From CBDFKU01 sp965248975 (GTDB lineage Bacteria > Chloroflexota > Dehalococcoidia > Lucifugimonadales > JAGWBF01): a stretch of 64,000 nucleotides of DNA. This document shows, piece after piece, positions 24,845 through 33,548 of the stretch. The stretch spans positions 124,001 to 188,000 of the forward strand of contig CBDFKU010000020.1 of assembly GCA_965248975.1 (NCBI GenBank), in the 5' to 3' direction. Both the position numbers and the translations under genes were made by a program. The notes beneath the pieces were generated by a model. It was not told the DNA's origin, searched no databases, and saw only the letters and a list, made by a program, of their open reading frames with translations. Position 1 is the first letter of the stretch. Each line of letters opens with the position of its first letter.

Positions 24845-24939
24845 CACTGCCACCCCTTGGGTAGATTCTGTCTTCCCAAAGGGTAGCAACTTTGAGTGAT
24901 TTCTTAAATAATTACCAACACCGAGTTGACTGAGTACTA
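23712..24939 (-). mobile_element. IS630-family insertion sequence, copy 2
   Basis: The element is 1224 bp (23714-24937), inverted with respect to copy 1, with the same GTACTCAGTCAAC ends and TA duplications (flanks AGAC-TA and TA-GCTC, target CTAG). It differs from copy 1 by a few substitutions and one extra base that disables the transposase. It interrupts the secreted-protein gene. Confidence 0.93.
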
Positions 24940-26940
24940 GCTCTCATTGCGCCCGTGTTAATGGTGACGTTGGTGCTGATCGCTCTCCTGGCCAGCGGGA
25001 CCCAAGCCGCCTTCACAACCAACGGTGGCTTCGAGTCCGGTGACTTCACCGGCTGGACGGCGGAGAACCTTCCGGGCCCTGGTGGTGGAGCCCCGCTGGG
25101 CAGCTGGTTCGTCTACAGCGGCACGACCTCACCACTGAGTGGATTCCCCATAGAGGCTCCCCCCGAAGGAAACTTCGCCGCCACCAAGGATCAGACCGGG
25201 CCAGGGACCCACATCGTTTATCAGGACGTCACCCTGGAGGCGGGGGAGACCCATAGCCTGTCCCTGTTCGTGTACTACGAGAACGAAGCGGTAGACTTCT
25301 TCACCCCTGACACCCTGGACTATGACGCCCGCATACCTGACATACCGACGGGCCAGCTGATCAAGAACCAGCAGTTCCGCATCGACATCATGGACCCGAC
25401 GGCCGATGTTTACTCGGTGGCGACGGGCGATGTGAAGGCGATGCTCTTCCGCACCGAGTCTGGGGGTCCCCTTACACTTCCCCCCACCTTCATGGCCTTC
25501 GACATCTCCCAGTTCGCCGGCGAGACGGTGAGGGTGCGGATGGCGGTTGCGGACAACCAGTTCTTCCTGTCTGCGGCGGTGGACGATGTGAGGGTCTCCA
25601 CGGACACCGCGGTGAACGATCCGCCCCAGGTCGATGCGGTGCCCCCGGTATCGGTGTTCTTGGACGACACCACCGACATCTCCCTGGATTTCCTGGTCTT
25701 CGACGTGGAGACCCCGGATGCCGAGATCACCTGGGCCGGGCTTTCCAGCGACGCCGGCACGGCGACGGTGGGCATCAATCCCACTACCCGCGTGGCGACC
25801 ATCACCGGCATAGCTCCGGGCCAGGCCGGCATCACCCTGACCGCCACCGACGGGGGCGACCCCAACGGGTGCTCCGGCACCCCTCCGGGCTGCCACGCTC
25901 CGCTGAGCGGCCAGACAACGGTCCAGGTCACGGTATTGGATCAGCCTGCCGGAGCGGTCATTCAGGTGGACTTCATGGAGATCACCTACTTCGAGAACAA
26001 GACTGTGATCACCTCCTCGGACCTCCAGATCCTGGCGGACAACGGCATAATGGGCCCCTTCAACCCCAACCTGTGGCCCTACGACCCCAACGGTGGTAAG
26101 AACAAGACCAAGTCGCGGGGTACCTTGTTCCGCATCTACGGCTTCTCGGCTGCCTCTGAGGGCAATGAGGTGCGGGACGCCATCGATCCCCAGGTTACCT
26201 ACGAGGTGGTGGAGGACGTGGACATCCCGGGAGCCTTCTACATAGACCTGGAGAAGGCCACCGCGGTGCTGATCGACATAGACGATCTGCAGACCAACGT
26301 CATCAAGGGTAAGGTCCACAACCACAACCTTCCCGGCTCGGTAAAGCTGAGCAACGACCAGCTAAACGTGTCGGGAATCATGCTCACCCGCAACCGGGAC
26401 AAGATCCAGATTCCGGCCAGGGTGAGGGACGAGCTGGAAGCCCTTGGGATGCCCCTGCTGAACCAGAACGGCAACAAGGTGCAGAGGGCTTTCGTCGACT
26501 ACGTGGGATTCCAGCTCTGGGGCAAGGGCAAGGGCAAATTCCGGGAGTTCGTGGACGTGGAGATCAGGTTGGTGAACGACAGTGTGGACCACTACGAGTT
26601 CGGGTTCCACACGGCGAAGAACGCCGGCATCGAGGGCTTCAGCGGCTGCAACTACAAGGACTTCAAGCCGGGCAACGACACGACCCGTTTCAACGACGTG
26701 TGGAAGGGGAACAAGGCGGGGCACCCCGATTTCGGGCCGGCCTGCGGAAGTGCCGAACCCTCCGACAGTCAGAGTGTCCGTGAGAACTACGACGTGCCCA
26801 TCGACGGCATCCAGCTTCTGCCCACCGTGGCCGGCGCTAAGGACACGGCGCGGATCTTCTGGGGTCCTATACGGGTGGAGGACTAAGGGACCAGCAGGTG
26901 TGAGGTGGGTCACAGCCCGGGCAGCGGAAAGAGGAGTAGC

Positions 26941-27411
26941 ATGTGGCGATTGAGAACGTTGGTGATCCTGGGAACACTGGTGGCGGCATTGGTCGTTGGA
27001 GCCACGGTGGCCTACGGGTCCTGGTGGTGGAACGCCCACCTAGACGTCGAGGGCGTGGAGGTCAGGACCGCCTGGACGGTGCCCGACGACCCCGAGGGCG
27101 CCAACAACTACGGGGCGGTGATACTGGTCAGGCTGCCGATGGGGGCCAACGCCGAGATCATCGAGGTGGCCGACAACGAAATTGTGACCATCCAGCACAC
27201 GCCCGCCCTCAGCTGCTATCCCAACGGTATTGAGGCGAAGGTCACCTACGTCGTCCAGGGCAACGACGCCGCGACGGGGTCCTATGCTGAGGTCTGGGTA
27301 ACCGGCGACGGGCACCTCCTGGGGAGCAATCAGGGTCCCCTGGGCACTCCGATCAAGGTCCGGGTGATCATACCCGGGACCTGCTCGGGCTACCCCTGGA
27401 GCGCCCAATAA
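26941..27411 (+). CDS. Secreted or anchored small protein with GSWWWN motif, paralogue 2
   Basis: A 156-residue protein: signal peptide or anchor LRTLVILGTLVAALVVGATVAYG, then SWWWNAHLDVEGVEVRTAWTV, IIEVADNEIVTIQHTP, and two Cys (LSCYPNG and GTCSGYP) that could form a disulfide. It is clearly related to the gene at 23013. GAGGAG lies 4 bases before the ATG. It follows the split secreted-protein gene by 54 bp and was probably in the same transcript before the IS arrived. Function unknown. Confidence 0.75.
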   Translation: MWRLRTLVILGTLVAALVVGATVAYGSWWWNAHLDVEGVEVRTAWTVPDDPEGANNYGAVILVRLPMGANAEIIEVADNEIVTIQHTPALSCYPNGIEAKVTYVVQGNDAATGSYAEVWVTGDGHLLGSNQGPLGTPIKVRVIIPGTCSGYPWSAQ

Positions 27412-27451
27412 TATTTCGCTTGCCCCTTACGGGGGAGCGAACGCCGTGGTG

Positions 27452-27482
27452 CCCCTGATTCCCCTGCCAGGGGAATCAGGGG
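27452..27482. repeat. Perfect intergenic hairpin
   Basis: A 13-bp perfect stem CCCCTGATTCCCC/GGGGAATCAGGGG with a five-base loop. There is no T run, so it may be a REP-like element or a weak terminator after the GSWWWN gene. Confidence 0.65.
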
Positions 27483-27624
27483 GCCGAGATGAAGGTGGCA
27501 TCCCGCACCTTAAACAGGCGAACAGGTGGCCCGCCGGACCAGAGGTTCGGCTAACTTAGAGGGCTTGCGTTACTGTGCTATAGTGCTCATTGGGGCTAGA
27601 CACAGTAACGCCGAGGTAGTCAGG

Positions 27625-30186
27625 ATGCACACGGTCGATCCTGGCCTGCCGAAGCCGTTGCGAGTGTTTATCGCCCTGGTGGGCGTCACCGGAACGGCGA
27701 CAGCGGCCTACCTGATACAGAAAATCGAATGGGGACCCAGTAGCTTCGGCGAGCTAGGCATTTTCACACTGCTAGTCGTCGTAGCCGGCAGCTTCTATCT
27801 GCCGGTGGCCCCCAAAATCAAGACCGATGTCGGCGCGGCGGCTCTCTTCGCGGCGGCGTTGGTTCTGGAACCGGGTGCCGCCGCCCTTGCGGGCGCGGTC
27901 GGGGTCGTTTCCTACACCTTCCTAGCCAGGTTCCACGGCGAGAAGCTTCGACTCCCCTGGTACAAGTACCCCTTCAACGCTGGATCCGCCGCCCTTCAGA
28001 TGGGACTCTCTTCGGCGGTGTTTCACGCTCTGGCCCAGGCCGACACCATCCTGACACCCGCCCTCTTGCCGGCCGCCCTCGCCTATTACATGGTCAACAC
28101 GTCCCTGGTCTCGGTCGCCGTCGGCCTACAGCTCCGAGTGAACCCCCTGAGATTCTGGGTCATGGGCACCCGGGAGAACGGCCTGGCGGAGGTCAGCCTG
28201 TTCGCCTTCGGTGTTCTGGGGGCGGCCGTATACCACGAGAACCCCTATGCCGTCGCTGCCCTGGTCGTTCCGGTGGGCACCATCTACATGGCCATCTCCA
28301 AGCTGGCGGCGTCCAACGGCCGGCTGGAGGGGCAGGTCCAGGAGCGCACCGCCGACCTCGCCAGGGCCAAAGAGTACACCGATGGCATCCTTTCCTCCAT
28401 GATCGACAGCCTGATCGTGGTTTCTCCCGATCAGCGCATCGAGACCGTCAACCCGGCCACCTGCGCCCTCTTAGGCTACAAGGAAAAGGAGCTGGTGGGA
28501 CAGCCGGTGGCGACGGTGCTCACAGACCAGGGGTTCACCGGCGCAGGCTTCGTCGACCTGATCCTGAAGGGCTCCATAAGTAATGTAGAGAGCACCTTCG
28601 TATCCAAGGAAGGTAGGGAAATCCCCATCTCTCTGTCGGGCTCGGCCATGCGCGGAACCGATGGGGATGTGAGGGGGATATTGTGTGTGGCCCAGGACAG
28701 CACCGAGCGCAAGCGGGCCGAAGATGAGATTCTCCGCCTGGGTGAGCTCAACGACCAGATCATCAGCAATACTCCCATGGGAATGGCTGTCCTGACCGGC
28801 AACGAACGGGTCGTGTCTCGGGCCAACCAGGCCTTTTGCCAGACAATGGGCATCGACCACCGGATCGTTGAAGGGAAGCCCATTGGGGACGTGGTCGTGC
28901 TCAACGGCCTCGAAAAGGTGATGAAGTCGCCCAATGGCTACCACGCGCCGGTGACCGAGGTACACTACACCCGGCCAAACGGGGCGGATCGCTGGCTGGA
29001 CGTGGCGGTGACGCCATTGCCTTCGGATGACGAGACCCTGGTCATAGTTAACGACGTCACCGAGCGCAAAGAGATACGTGAGAGGGTCCAGGAGAACGCC
29101 AGACTGGCCTCCATCGGCGAGCTGGCGGCGGGAGTGGCCCACGAGCTGAACAACCCATTGGCCGGAGTGCTAGGGTTCGCCCAGCTTCTCATGGCCAAGG
29201 CGGCCAATGCTTCCACAAAGGACGACCTGGCCAAGATTTACGAGCAAGCGCAGCGGGCGACCAAGGTGGTGCAGAACCTGCTGTCCTTTGCCCGGGAGCA
29301 CAAGCCCGAGCGACGGTACGTCAACGTCAATACCGCCATCGAGAAGGCCGTGGCGCTCAAGCTGTACGACTTCTCCGTCAGCAACATACATCTGAGCCTG
29401 GACATCCCCCGCGACATCCCCAAAACCATGGCCGACGAGCACCAGCTCCAGCAGGTGTTCCTGAACATCCTGGTAAACGCCGAGCATGCGATGAAAGAGG
29501 CTAATGGCGAGGGGAGCCTCCGCGTAACTGCCCAGCAGACTGGGGAGAAGATTCACATAACCTTTACCGACGATGGCCCCGGCATAGCCCCCGACCTACT
29601 GAAGAAGATCTTTAATCCCTTCTTCACCACCAAAGAGGTCGGCAAGGGCACCGGTCTTGGGCTAAGCATCTGCTATGGAATAATGCAGGAGCACGGCGGT
29701 ACCATCTGGGCAGAGAGCGAGATTGGCCAGGGCTCCACGTTCCACATCGAGCTACCCATCCTGGCTCCCGATAACGGCACTATCGCGGCGGTGTTAACTG
29801 ACGTCACTCCCTCGGTCCCGACGCAGCGGTTCCTGGTCGTGGACGACGAGCCGGTGGTCCGGGACCTTCTCTTCCAGGTGCTTTCGGCCGACGGCCATAC
29901 TGTAGACCTGGCGTCGGGAGGTCAGGAGGCCTGGGACATGATTCGGGAGGAGCGATACAGCTGTATCGTAGCGGATTTGAGGATGCCCGGCGTAAGCGGC
30001 CAGGACCTTTACAGGCGCATAAGGGAAGCAGATTCACGATTGGCCGAGAAAGTTATCTTCATCACTGGAGACATGGCGAGGCCCGACGTCCGGGCGTTTC
30101 TGGAGAGCACGGGGAACCCGGTGATGGGCAAGCCCTTCGATCTGAGTGAGCTCCGGTGGCACGTGAGCAAGTTGTCAGAGCAATAA
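27625..30186 (+). CDS. Membrane-bound PAS hybrid histidine kinase
   Basis: An 853-residue kinase. An N-terminal region of about 220 residues contains several hydrophobic helices and ends near GTIYMAISKLAASNGRLEG. A coiled coil, two PAS domains (around IDSLIVVSPDQRIETVNPAT and NTPMGMAVLTGNERVVS), and HisKA with His506 in AAGVAHELNNPLAG follow. The ATPase has NILVNAEHAM, DDGPGIAPDLL and GTGLGLSICYG. A C-terminal receiver has Asp784 in IVADLRMPGVSG and Lys in VMGKPFD. It should sense a membrane or internal signal and pass phosphate to itself and then to a partner, probably the LuxR-type regulator 24 bp downstream. The kinase core is closely related to that of the gene at 44011. I chose the ATG at 27625 because GAGG precedes it. 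Confidence 0.88.
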   Translation: MHTVDPGLPKPLRVFIALVGVTGTATAAYLIQKIEWGPSSFGELGIFTLLVVVAGSFYLPVAPKIKTDVGAAALFAAALVLEPGAAALAGAVGVVSYTFLARFHGEKLRLPWYKYPFNAGSAALQMGLSSAVFHALAQADTILTPALLPAALAYYMVNTSLVSVAVGLQLRVNPLRFWVMGTRENGLAEVSLFAFGVLGAAVYHENPYAVAALVVPVGTIYMAISKLAASNGRLEGQVQERTADLARAKEYTDGILSSMIDSLIVVSPDQRIETVNPATCALLGYKEKELVGQPVATVLTDQGFTGAGFVDLILKGSISNVESTFVSKEGREIPISLSGSAMRGTDGDVRGILCVAQDSTERKRAEDEILRLGELNDQIISNTPMGMAVLTGNERVVSRANQAFCQTMGIDHRIVEGKPIGDVVVLNGLEKVMKSPNGYHAPVTEVHYTRPNGADRWLDVAVTPLPSDDETLVIVNDVTERKEIRERVQENARLASIGELAAGVAHELNNPLAGVLGFAQLLMAKAANASTKDDLAKIYEQAQRATKVVQNLLSFAREHKPERRYVNVNTAIEKAVALKLYDFSVSNIHLSLDIPRDIPKTMADEHQLQQVFLNILVNAEHAMKEANGEGSLRVTAQQTGEKIHITFTDDGPGIAPDLLKKIFNPFFTTKEVGKGTGLGLSICYGIMQEHGGTIWAESEIGQGSTFHIELPILAPDNGTIAAVLTDVTPSVPTQRFLVVDDEPVVRDLLFQVLSADGHTVDLASGGQEAWDMIREERYSCIVADLRMPGVSGQDLYRRIREADSRLAEKVIFITGDMARPDVRAFLESTGNPVMGKPFDLSELRWHVSKLSEQ

Positions 30187-30210
30187 TCGGGTAGGGAGGT
30201 CTCTGGGGGT

Positions 30211-30843
30211 ATGAGTAAAATTCGAGTTTTCTTAGTTGACGACCACCCGGTGGTCAGAGAAGGTATACATCAGCTTCTGGAGCTGGACGAGCGGATCAGC
30301 GTTGTGGGGGAGGCAGGTGACGCCGAAGAGGCGGTTGAGGAGATCGGGGTCAGTATCCCTCAGGTGGTCCTGATGGACATCAAGCTGCCGGGGGCTGACG
30401 GTATCGAGGCCACACGGCGGTTGAAAGACCGCGTCCCCGAGTCCAGGGTGGTCATACTGAGCTCCTTCGGGGACCAATATCTGACCCAGGCCATCGAAGC
30501 AGGCGCCTGCGGGTACATCCTGAAGACGGCCTCTCAACCCGAGCTGGTGTTGGCGGTGGTGCAGGCGGCCAACGGCCAGTCGCCGGTGGACCCTTGCCTC
30601 AGTGGCGACCTGTTCGCCCAGGTCGCCAAACTGGCGAAGGGTGCACAGAGCGGTGGACTGTCCACGCGACAGCATGAGATTCTGGTTATGGCGGCCAACG
30701 GCTCATCGTCCAGGGACATCGAAGGCCATCTCTTCGTTAGCGAGGCCACGGTAAAGCGGGAGTTTCGGAATATTTTCGATGCCCTGGGAGTGAACGACCG
30801 CGTCCAGGCGGTGGCGGAGGCTTACAGGCGAAAGATCATCTAG
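30211..30843 (+). CDS. NarL/FixJ-type response regulator
   Basis: A 210-residue regulator. The receiver has DDHPVVREGI, Asp56 in VLMDIKLPGADG and Lys in YILKTAS. The C-terminal LuxR helix-turn-helix (STRQHEILVMAANGSSSRDIEGHLFVSEATVKREFRNIF) is complete. It lies 24 bp after the hybrid kinase and is its likely output. GGGAGG lies upstream of the ATG. A strong bidirectional terminator follows. Confidence 0.9.
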   Translation: MSKIRVFLVDDHPVVREGIHQLLELDERISVVGEAGDAEEAVEEIGVSIPQVVLMDIKLPGADGIEATRRLKDRVPESRVVILSSFGDQYLTQAIEAGACGYILKTASQPELVLAVVQAANGQSPVDPCLSGDLFAQVAKLAKGAQSGGLSTRQHEILVMAANGSSSRDIEGHLFVSEATVKREFRNIFDALGVNDRVQAVAEAYRRKII

Positions 30844-30867
30844 CGAACCAGGTTCCAGGCCGGCGAT

Positions 30868-30905
30868 AAAGAGAGGAGGCCCTCAAACGAGGGCCTCCTC
30901 TCTTT
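30868..30905. terminator. Strong terminator after the response regulator
   Basis: A perfect 17-bp stem AAAGAGAGGAGGCCCTC / GAGGGCCTCCTCTCTTT with loop AAAC. The A and T ends make it work on both strands. It marks the end of the kinase/regulator operon. Confidence 0.9.
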
Positions 30906-31031
30906 ATGCCTTGATACACTCTTTCTCCACAATCTCCGTCATGGTGATCGTGCCAGGTTATAGACTCTCAGCCCCGGTTATACCAACTATAGCGTCTCCA
31001 TCTGGCGGGCGGCTCACTGAGCGCACCTTTA

Positions 31032-31115
31032 GGGTCATCCAGAGTGATCCCCAGGTATCGCCAACCTTAATACCCCCGGAACTTAGCAGGAGTCCGATGG
31101 GTTGCGACAATAGAT
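31032..31115 (+). promoter_or_regulatory. Regulatory block A, shared with the archaellin promoter region
   Basis: It contains GGGTCATCCAGAGTGATCC, then GGAACTTAGCAGG (31078-31090), 16 bases, and ACAATAGAT (31107-31115). Block B at 32591-32672, upstream of the archaellin genes, has the same parts in the same order with the same 16-base gap. It lies about 70 bases before the receiver gene at 31183. The rest of the 30906-31182 gap holds no gene I can support. Confidence 0.5.
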
Positions 31116-31182
31116 TCAACGATAAAGATGGCGAGGGGGGCAGAGGCCGAGTAAAGGAACGAGGCTCCCAGGAACTCTCAAA

Positions 31183-31623
31183 ATGATGACTGACACCAAA
31201 CCTCAAATTCTGATAGTGGACGATGAGGAGCTCATCGGAGAGCTGGTGATGAGATGGCTCACCGGAGTCGGCTACGGATGCGCCAGCACCCAGGACGCGG
31301 AAAACGCCATGACCCTCATGTCACACACGGATTTCGATCTCATGCTCCTCGACGTGAGGATGCCGGGCAAGTCGGGGCTGGAGCTTCTTCCAGAGGTGAA
31401 GAGTCGATACCCCGGCACACCGGTCGTGATGATGACCGGAGCCGTGGACAAGAACATCGCCGCCCAGGCCATAGAGCGGGGGGCTTATGAGTACCTTATC
31501 AAGCCTTTCGATCTCATGGACCTGGCCAAAGCGGTCCAGGACGCGCTGCGCAGCCGGTTGGCTGCCTCCCAAGAAGGGAAAGGTCGGCGGGTCTTCAGGG
31601 ACACAGTGGCGATAGAAGCCTAG
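31183..31623 (+). CDS. Single-domain response regulator (receiver only, C-terminal extension)
   Basis: A 146-residue protein: receiver with IVDDEELIGELV, Asp57 in LMLLDVRMPGKSG, Thr in VMMTGAVDK and Lys in YLIKPFDLMDL. About 20 residues without a known output domain follow. As a stand-alone receiver before the archaellin genes it could act like a CheY-type messenger, or in a phosphorelay with the kinases at 44011 and 46013. Its upstream region shares a block with the archaellin promoter region, which suggests co-regulation. Confidence 0.88.
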   Translation: MMTDTKPQILIVDDEELIGELVMRWLTGVGYGCASTQDAENAMTLMSHTDFDLMLLDVRMPGKSGLELLPEVKSRYPGTPVVMMTGAVDKNIAAQAIERGAYEYLIKPFDLMDLAKAVQDALRSRLAASQEGKGRRVFRDTVAIEA

Positions 31624-31662
31624 GAATTCAGCACCCATTGGATCACGTGAAGGAGGAAGGAA

Positions 31663-31866
31663 ATGTGGTTGAAAGGATGTCCTAAGTGCGGTGGAGACCT
31701 CTACAAGGATCGGGACGTATATGGCGCTTTCGTCTCTTGCATCCAGTGCGGCATGCACAAGGACGTCGCGATCGAGCTTCCTAAGACCGCATTGGCCATG
31801 GGACTCAATCAGACGAGGAAAACTCTGGTCATCGCACGCGGCAAGGCGGACGGAGTCAGGGTGTAA
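31663..31866 (+). CDS. Small zinc-ribbon protein
   Basis: A 67-residue protein with CPKCGGDLYKDRD and, 17 residues on, CIQCGMHKD, a four-Cys zinc ribbon. The remainder (ELPKTALAMGLNQTRKTLVIARGK) is short and basic. Such ribbons bind nucleic acid or protein. AAGGAGGAAGGAA lies before the ATG. It lies between a receiver gene and a LuxR gene in what looks like one transcript. Its role is unknown. Confidence 0.75.
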   Translation: MWLKGCPKCGGDLYKDRDVYGAFVSCIQCGMHKDVAIELPKTALAMGLNQTRKTLVIARGKADGVRV

Positions 31867-31912
31867 GGCATCCGGTCCGGCTGGGATGCACTAAAGAAAG
31901 GCAGGTGAAACC

Positions 31913-32344
31913 ATGACAACTCTACTCACTTCCCAGGTTGAAAGGATCGTCAGCGACGTGATGGCCGACTCGGCCGTAGAGCAGCCTTCGCCCCCGACCC
32001 AGAGGCTCAAGGAGCTGGGCAGGAACGTCGAAGCAATCGGGAGGATCATCGAGAGCCTGGCCGGTGGCCTCGGCGACCAGGGGCTTACCGGCGGATACGG
32101 TGCGACTGAGTGGCAGACGTCGACCATCGGCGACCTGAAGCCACGGTCGTTGGAAGTCCTGTCGTTGATGGCCCAGGGCCACAGCAACTGGGGAATCGCC
32201 GAGGCCCTGGCGCTTCAGCCCAAGACCGTTGAGAACCACATCAACTCTATTTACCAGACGCTGAATGTGTCCAACCACCGCACCAGCCATCCCCGCGTGC
32301 AGGCGGTGCTGAACTACATCGACTACACCTCGGGGAAACGATAG
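31913..32344 (+). CDS. LuxR-type helix-turn-helix regulator
   Basis: A 143-residue protein. An N-terminal helical part (LLTSQVERIVSDVMADSAV, QRLKELGRNVEAIGRIIESLA) has no known sensor. The C-terminal half is a LuxR-type DNA-binding domain (LKPRSLEVLSLMAQGHSNWGIAEALALQPKTVENHINSIYQTLNV). It lies 500 bp before the archaellin genes and is a good candidate for their regulator. AAAGGCAGGTG precedes the ATG. Confidence 0.85.
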   Translation: MTTLLTSQVERIVSDVMADSAVEQPSPPTQRLKELGRNVEAIGRIIESLAGGLGDQGLTGGYGATEWQTSTIGDLKPRSLEVLSLMAQGHSNWGIAEALALQPKTVENHINSIYQTLNVSNHRTSHPRVQAVLNYIDYTSGKR

Positions 32345-32844
32345 CGCCGAGCGCTTGCATCGAATATCTGTCCGGCAAATCAGCCGGGGCACCGTTGCCT
32401 TCAAGGCCGGCGGCGTGGCAGTGCCCCTCGCTGCAGGATCCGGCCCGCCCGTCACCGACCCCCTGCTCTTTGACAGCTGAATAACCGCGCCGCACATCGA
32501 AACGCATTGGGTCCCGGTGGTCGAGGTCTTTTCCTAAAAGGGAAGTCATAGTCCGGAACGCCTAATCGCGTTTCATGGAGGTCAGATCGTGGGTCATCGA
32601 GATGATCCATCAGTGTCAAAATGTCGAGACCGGGGGAACTTAGCAGGTTCCGGGAAAGCTGGAACAATAAATGACAAGGATATTCCGCAGGTTCGTGGAA
32701 ACCAGGAAAGGAGTGGCTTATGAGGTGATTCTTTCATGCCCGAGTGGGGGGCCGCAACACCCCGCCTAAGGGAATCACCGATCCAGAACCGTTCCAAGAG
32801 AAATAACAGACCAAGAGCAGATACAAAACAGGAGGAAAAATACA
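32345..32844. other. 500-bp intergenic region before the archaellin genes
   Basis: No gene is supported here. It holds regulatory block B (32591-32672) and a purine-rich leader ending in AGGAGG before the archaellin ATG. The length suggests a regulated promoter with a long 5' leader of about 170 bases after block B. Confidence 0.6.
32591..32672 (+). promoter_or_regulatory. Regulatory block B, archaellin promoter candidate
   Basis: It contains GGGTCATCGAGATGATCC (itself a near-palindrome), then GGAACTTAGCAGG (32635-32647), 16 bases and ACAATAAAT (32664-32672). ACAATAAAT could act as a -10, and TTAGCA inside the 13-mer, 18 bases upstream of it, as a -35. The match with block A makes a shared regulator or sigma factor likely. 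Confidence 0.5.
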
Positions 32845-33444
32845 ATGGCAAACCGTATATCCAGCTTTATAAGGACGGCTCCCAGGGTCTGGAAGCAGTC
32901 CAGGGGTATCACAGGACTTGAGACGGCCATCGTGCTGATAGCCTTCGTAGTGGTCTCCTCGGTGTTCGCCTTCGCGGCCTTGTCCACGGGCCTCTTCTCC
33001 GCCGACAAGTCCAAGGACACGATAAACGCGGGCCTGTCGGAAGCCAGGGGTACCCTGGAAGTCCGGGGCACGATCATAGCCAAGGCCAACGGTGGCAAGA
33101 CCGCCATCGACGAGATCTCGTTCCAGGTGGCCAACGCCGCGGGTGGCGAGGCCGTCGACATCACACCGGATGAGACCCTCATAACTTATAGCGACGTAGA
33201 CCAGCTGGTCACCCTCACCAGCGCCGACTGGTCGGCCACGGGACTGGGCAACGCCGACACAGACAAGCTGGTCGAGCCCGGCGAGATGTACGAGATCAAG
33301 CTCACCGGCTTGGAAGCCAAGCTTGTCACCGACCTGCCCAAGGACAAGCCCTTTACCCTGCAGGTCAAGCCTCCCCAGGGTGCGGTCGTCAACATCCAGC
33401 GCAGGACCCCCGTTGTGTTGGAAACTTTCAACGATCTAGGGTAA
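32845..33444 (+). CDS. arlB: Archaellin 1 (archaeal-type flagellin)
   Basis: A 199-residue archaellin. A basic leader ends in KQSRG, followed by ITGLETAIVLIAFVVVSSV, the hydrophobic assembly helix of archaellins; cleavage by a prepilin-type peptidase is expected after that Gly. The rest is a beta-rich head (TLEVRGTIIAKANGG, ISFQVANAAGGEAVDITP, GEMYEIKLTGLEAKL, KPPQGAVVNIQRRTPVVL). The leader of about 21 residues is longer than usual in archaea. It should form the filament. AGGAGG lies 9 bases upstream. No ArlK/PibD peptidase gene lies in the window. Archaellins 2 and 3 follow and are strongly similar. Confidence 0.9.
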   Translation: MANRISSFIRTAPRVWKQSRGITGLETAIVLIAFVVVSSVFAFAALSTGLFSADKSKDTINAGLSEARGTLEVRGTIIAKANGGKTAIDEISFQVANAAGGEAVDITPDETLITYSDVDQLVTLTSADWSATGLGNADTDKLVEPGEMYEIKLTGLEAKLVTDLPKDKPFTLQVKPPQGAVVNIQRRTPVVLETFNDLG

Positions 33445-33468
33445 AGGTATCTGCTCGGGTCCTTCGAA

Positions 33469-33496
33469 CTTCAGGCTTCGACGACGAAGCCTGAAG
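33469..33496 (+). promoter_or_regulatory. Hairpin after archaellin 1
   Basis: A perfect 12-bp stem CTTCAGGCTTCG/CGAAGCCTGAAG with loop ACGA lies 25 bp after the archaellin 1 stop. No T run follows, so it is more likely an attenuator or mRNA-stabilising hairpin that lowers expression of downstream genes relative to archaellin 1. Confidence 0.6.
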
Positions 33497-33548
33497 CCGG
33501 AGACCTGGGGGCGAAACACGACACATAACTTTGTAGAGAGAGATTAGA

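Larger units (their letters stand above)
23687..26886 (+). pseudogene. Large secreted protein gene split by IS630 inside its signal peptide
   Basis: If the IS and one TA copy are removed, an ATG at 23687 reads MQVLKNKR into LALIAPVLMVTLVLIALLA and SGTQAAF, a complete signal peptide, and continues in frame to 26886. The insertion falls after codon 9. The mature protein has a jelly-roll, carbohydrate-binding-like domain (NGGFESGDFTGWTAENLPGP up to VDDVRVSTD). An Ig/cadherin-like domain follows (PPQVDAVPPVSVFLDDT to TTVQVTVL), and then about 310 residues of unknown C-terminal region. Translation could restart at the GTG at 24955, but the product would lack the positive n-region and probably would not be exported well. 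Confidence 0.85.

Noticed and set aside
394..24939. Composite transposon bounded by the two IS630 copies
   Set aside because: IS630 elements do not normally mobilise intervening DNA, each copy has its own TA duplication and distinct flanks, and copy 2 interrupts a gene that reads across it. Two independent insertions explain everything.
30911..31186. Open frame of about 90 codons between the terminator and the receiver gene
   Set aside because: No ribosome site or motif, and it runs through regulatory block A, which is conserved as DNA upstream of the archaellins.
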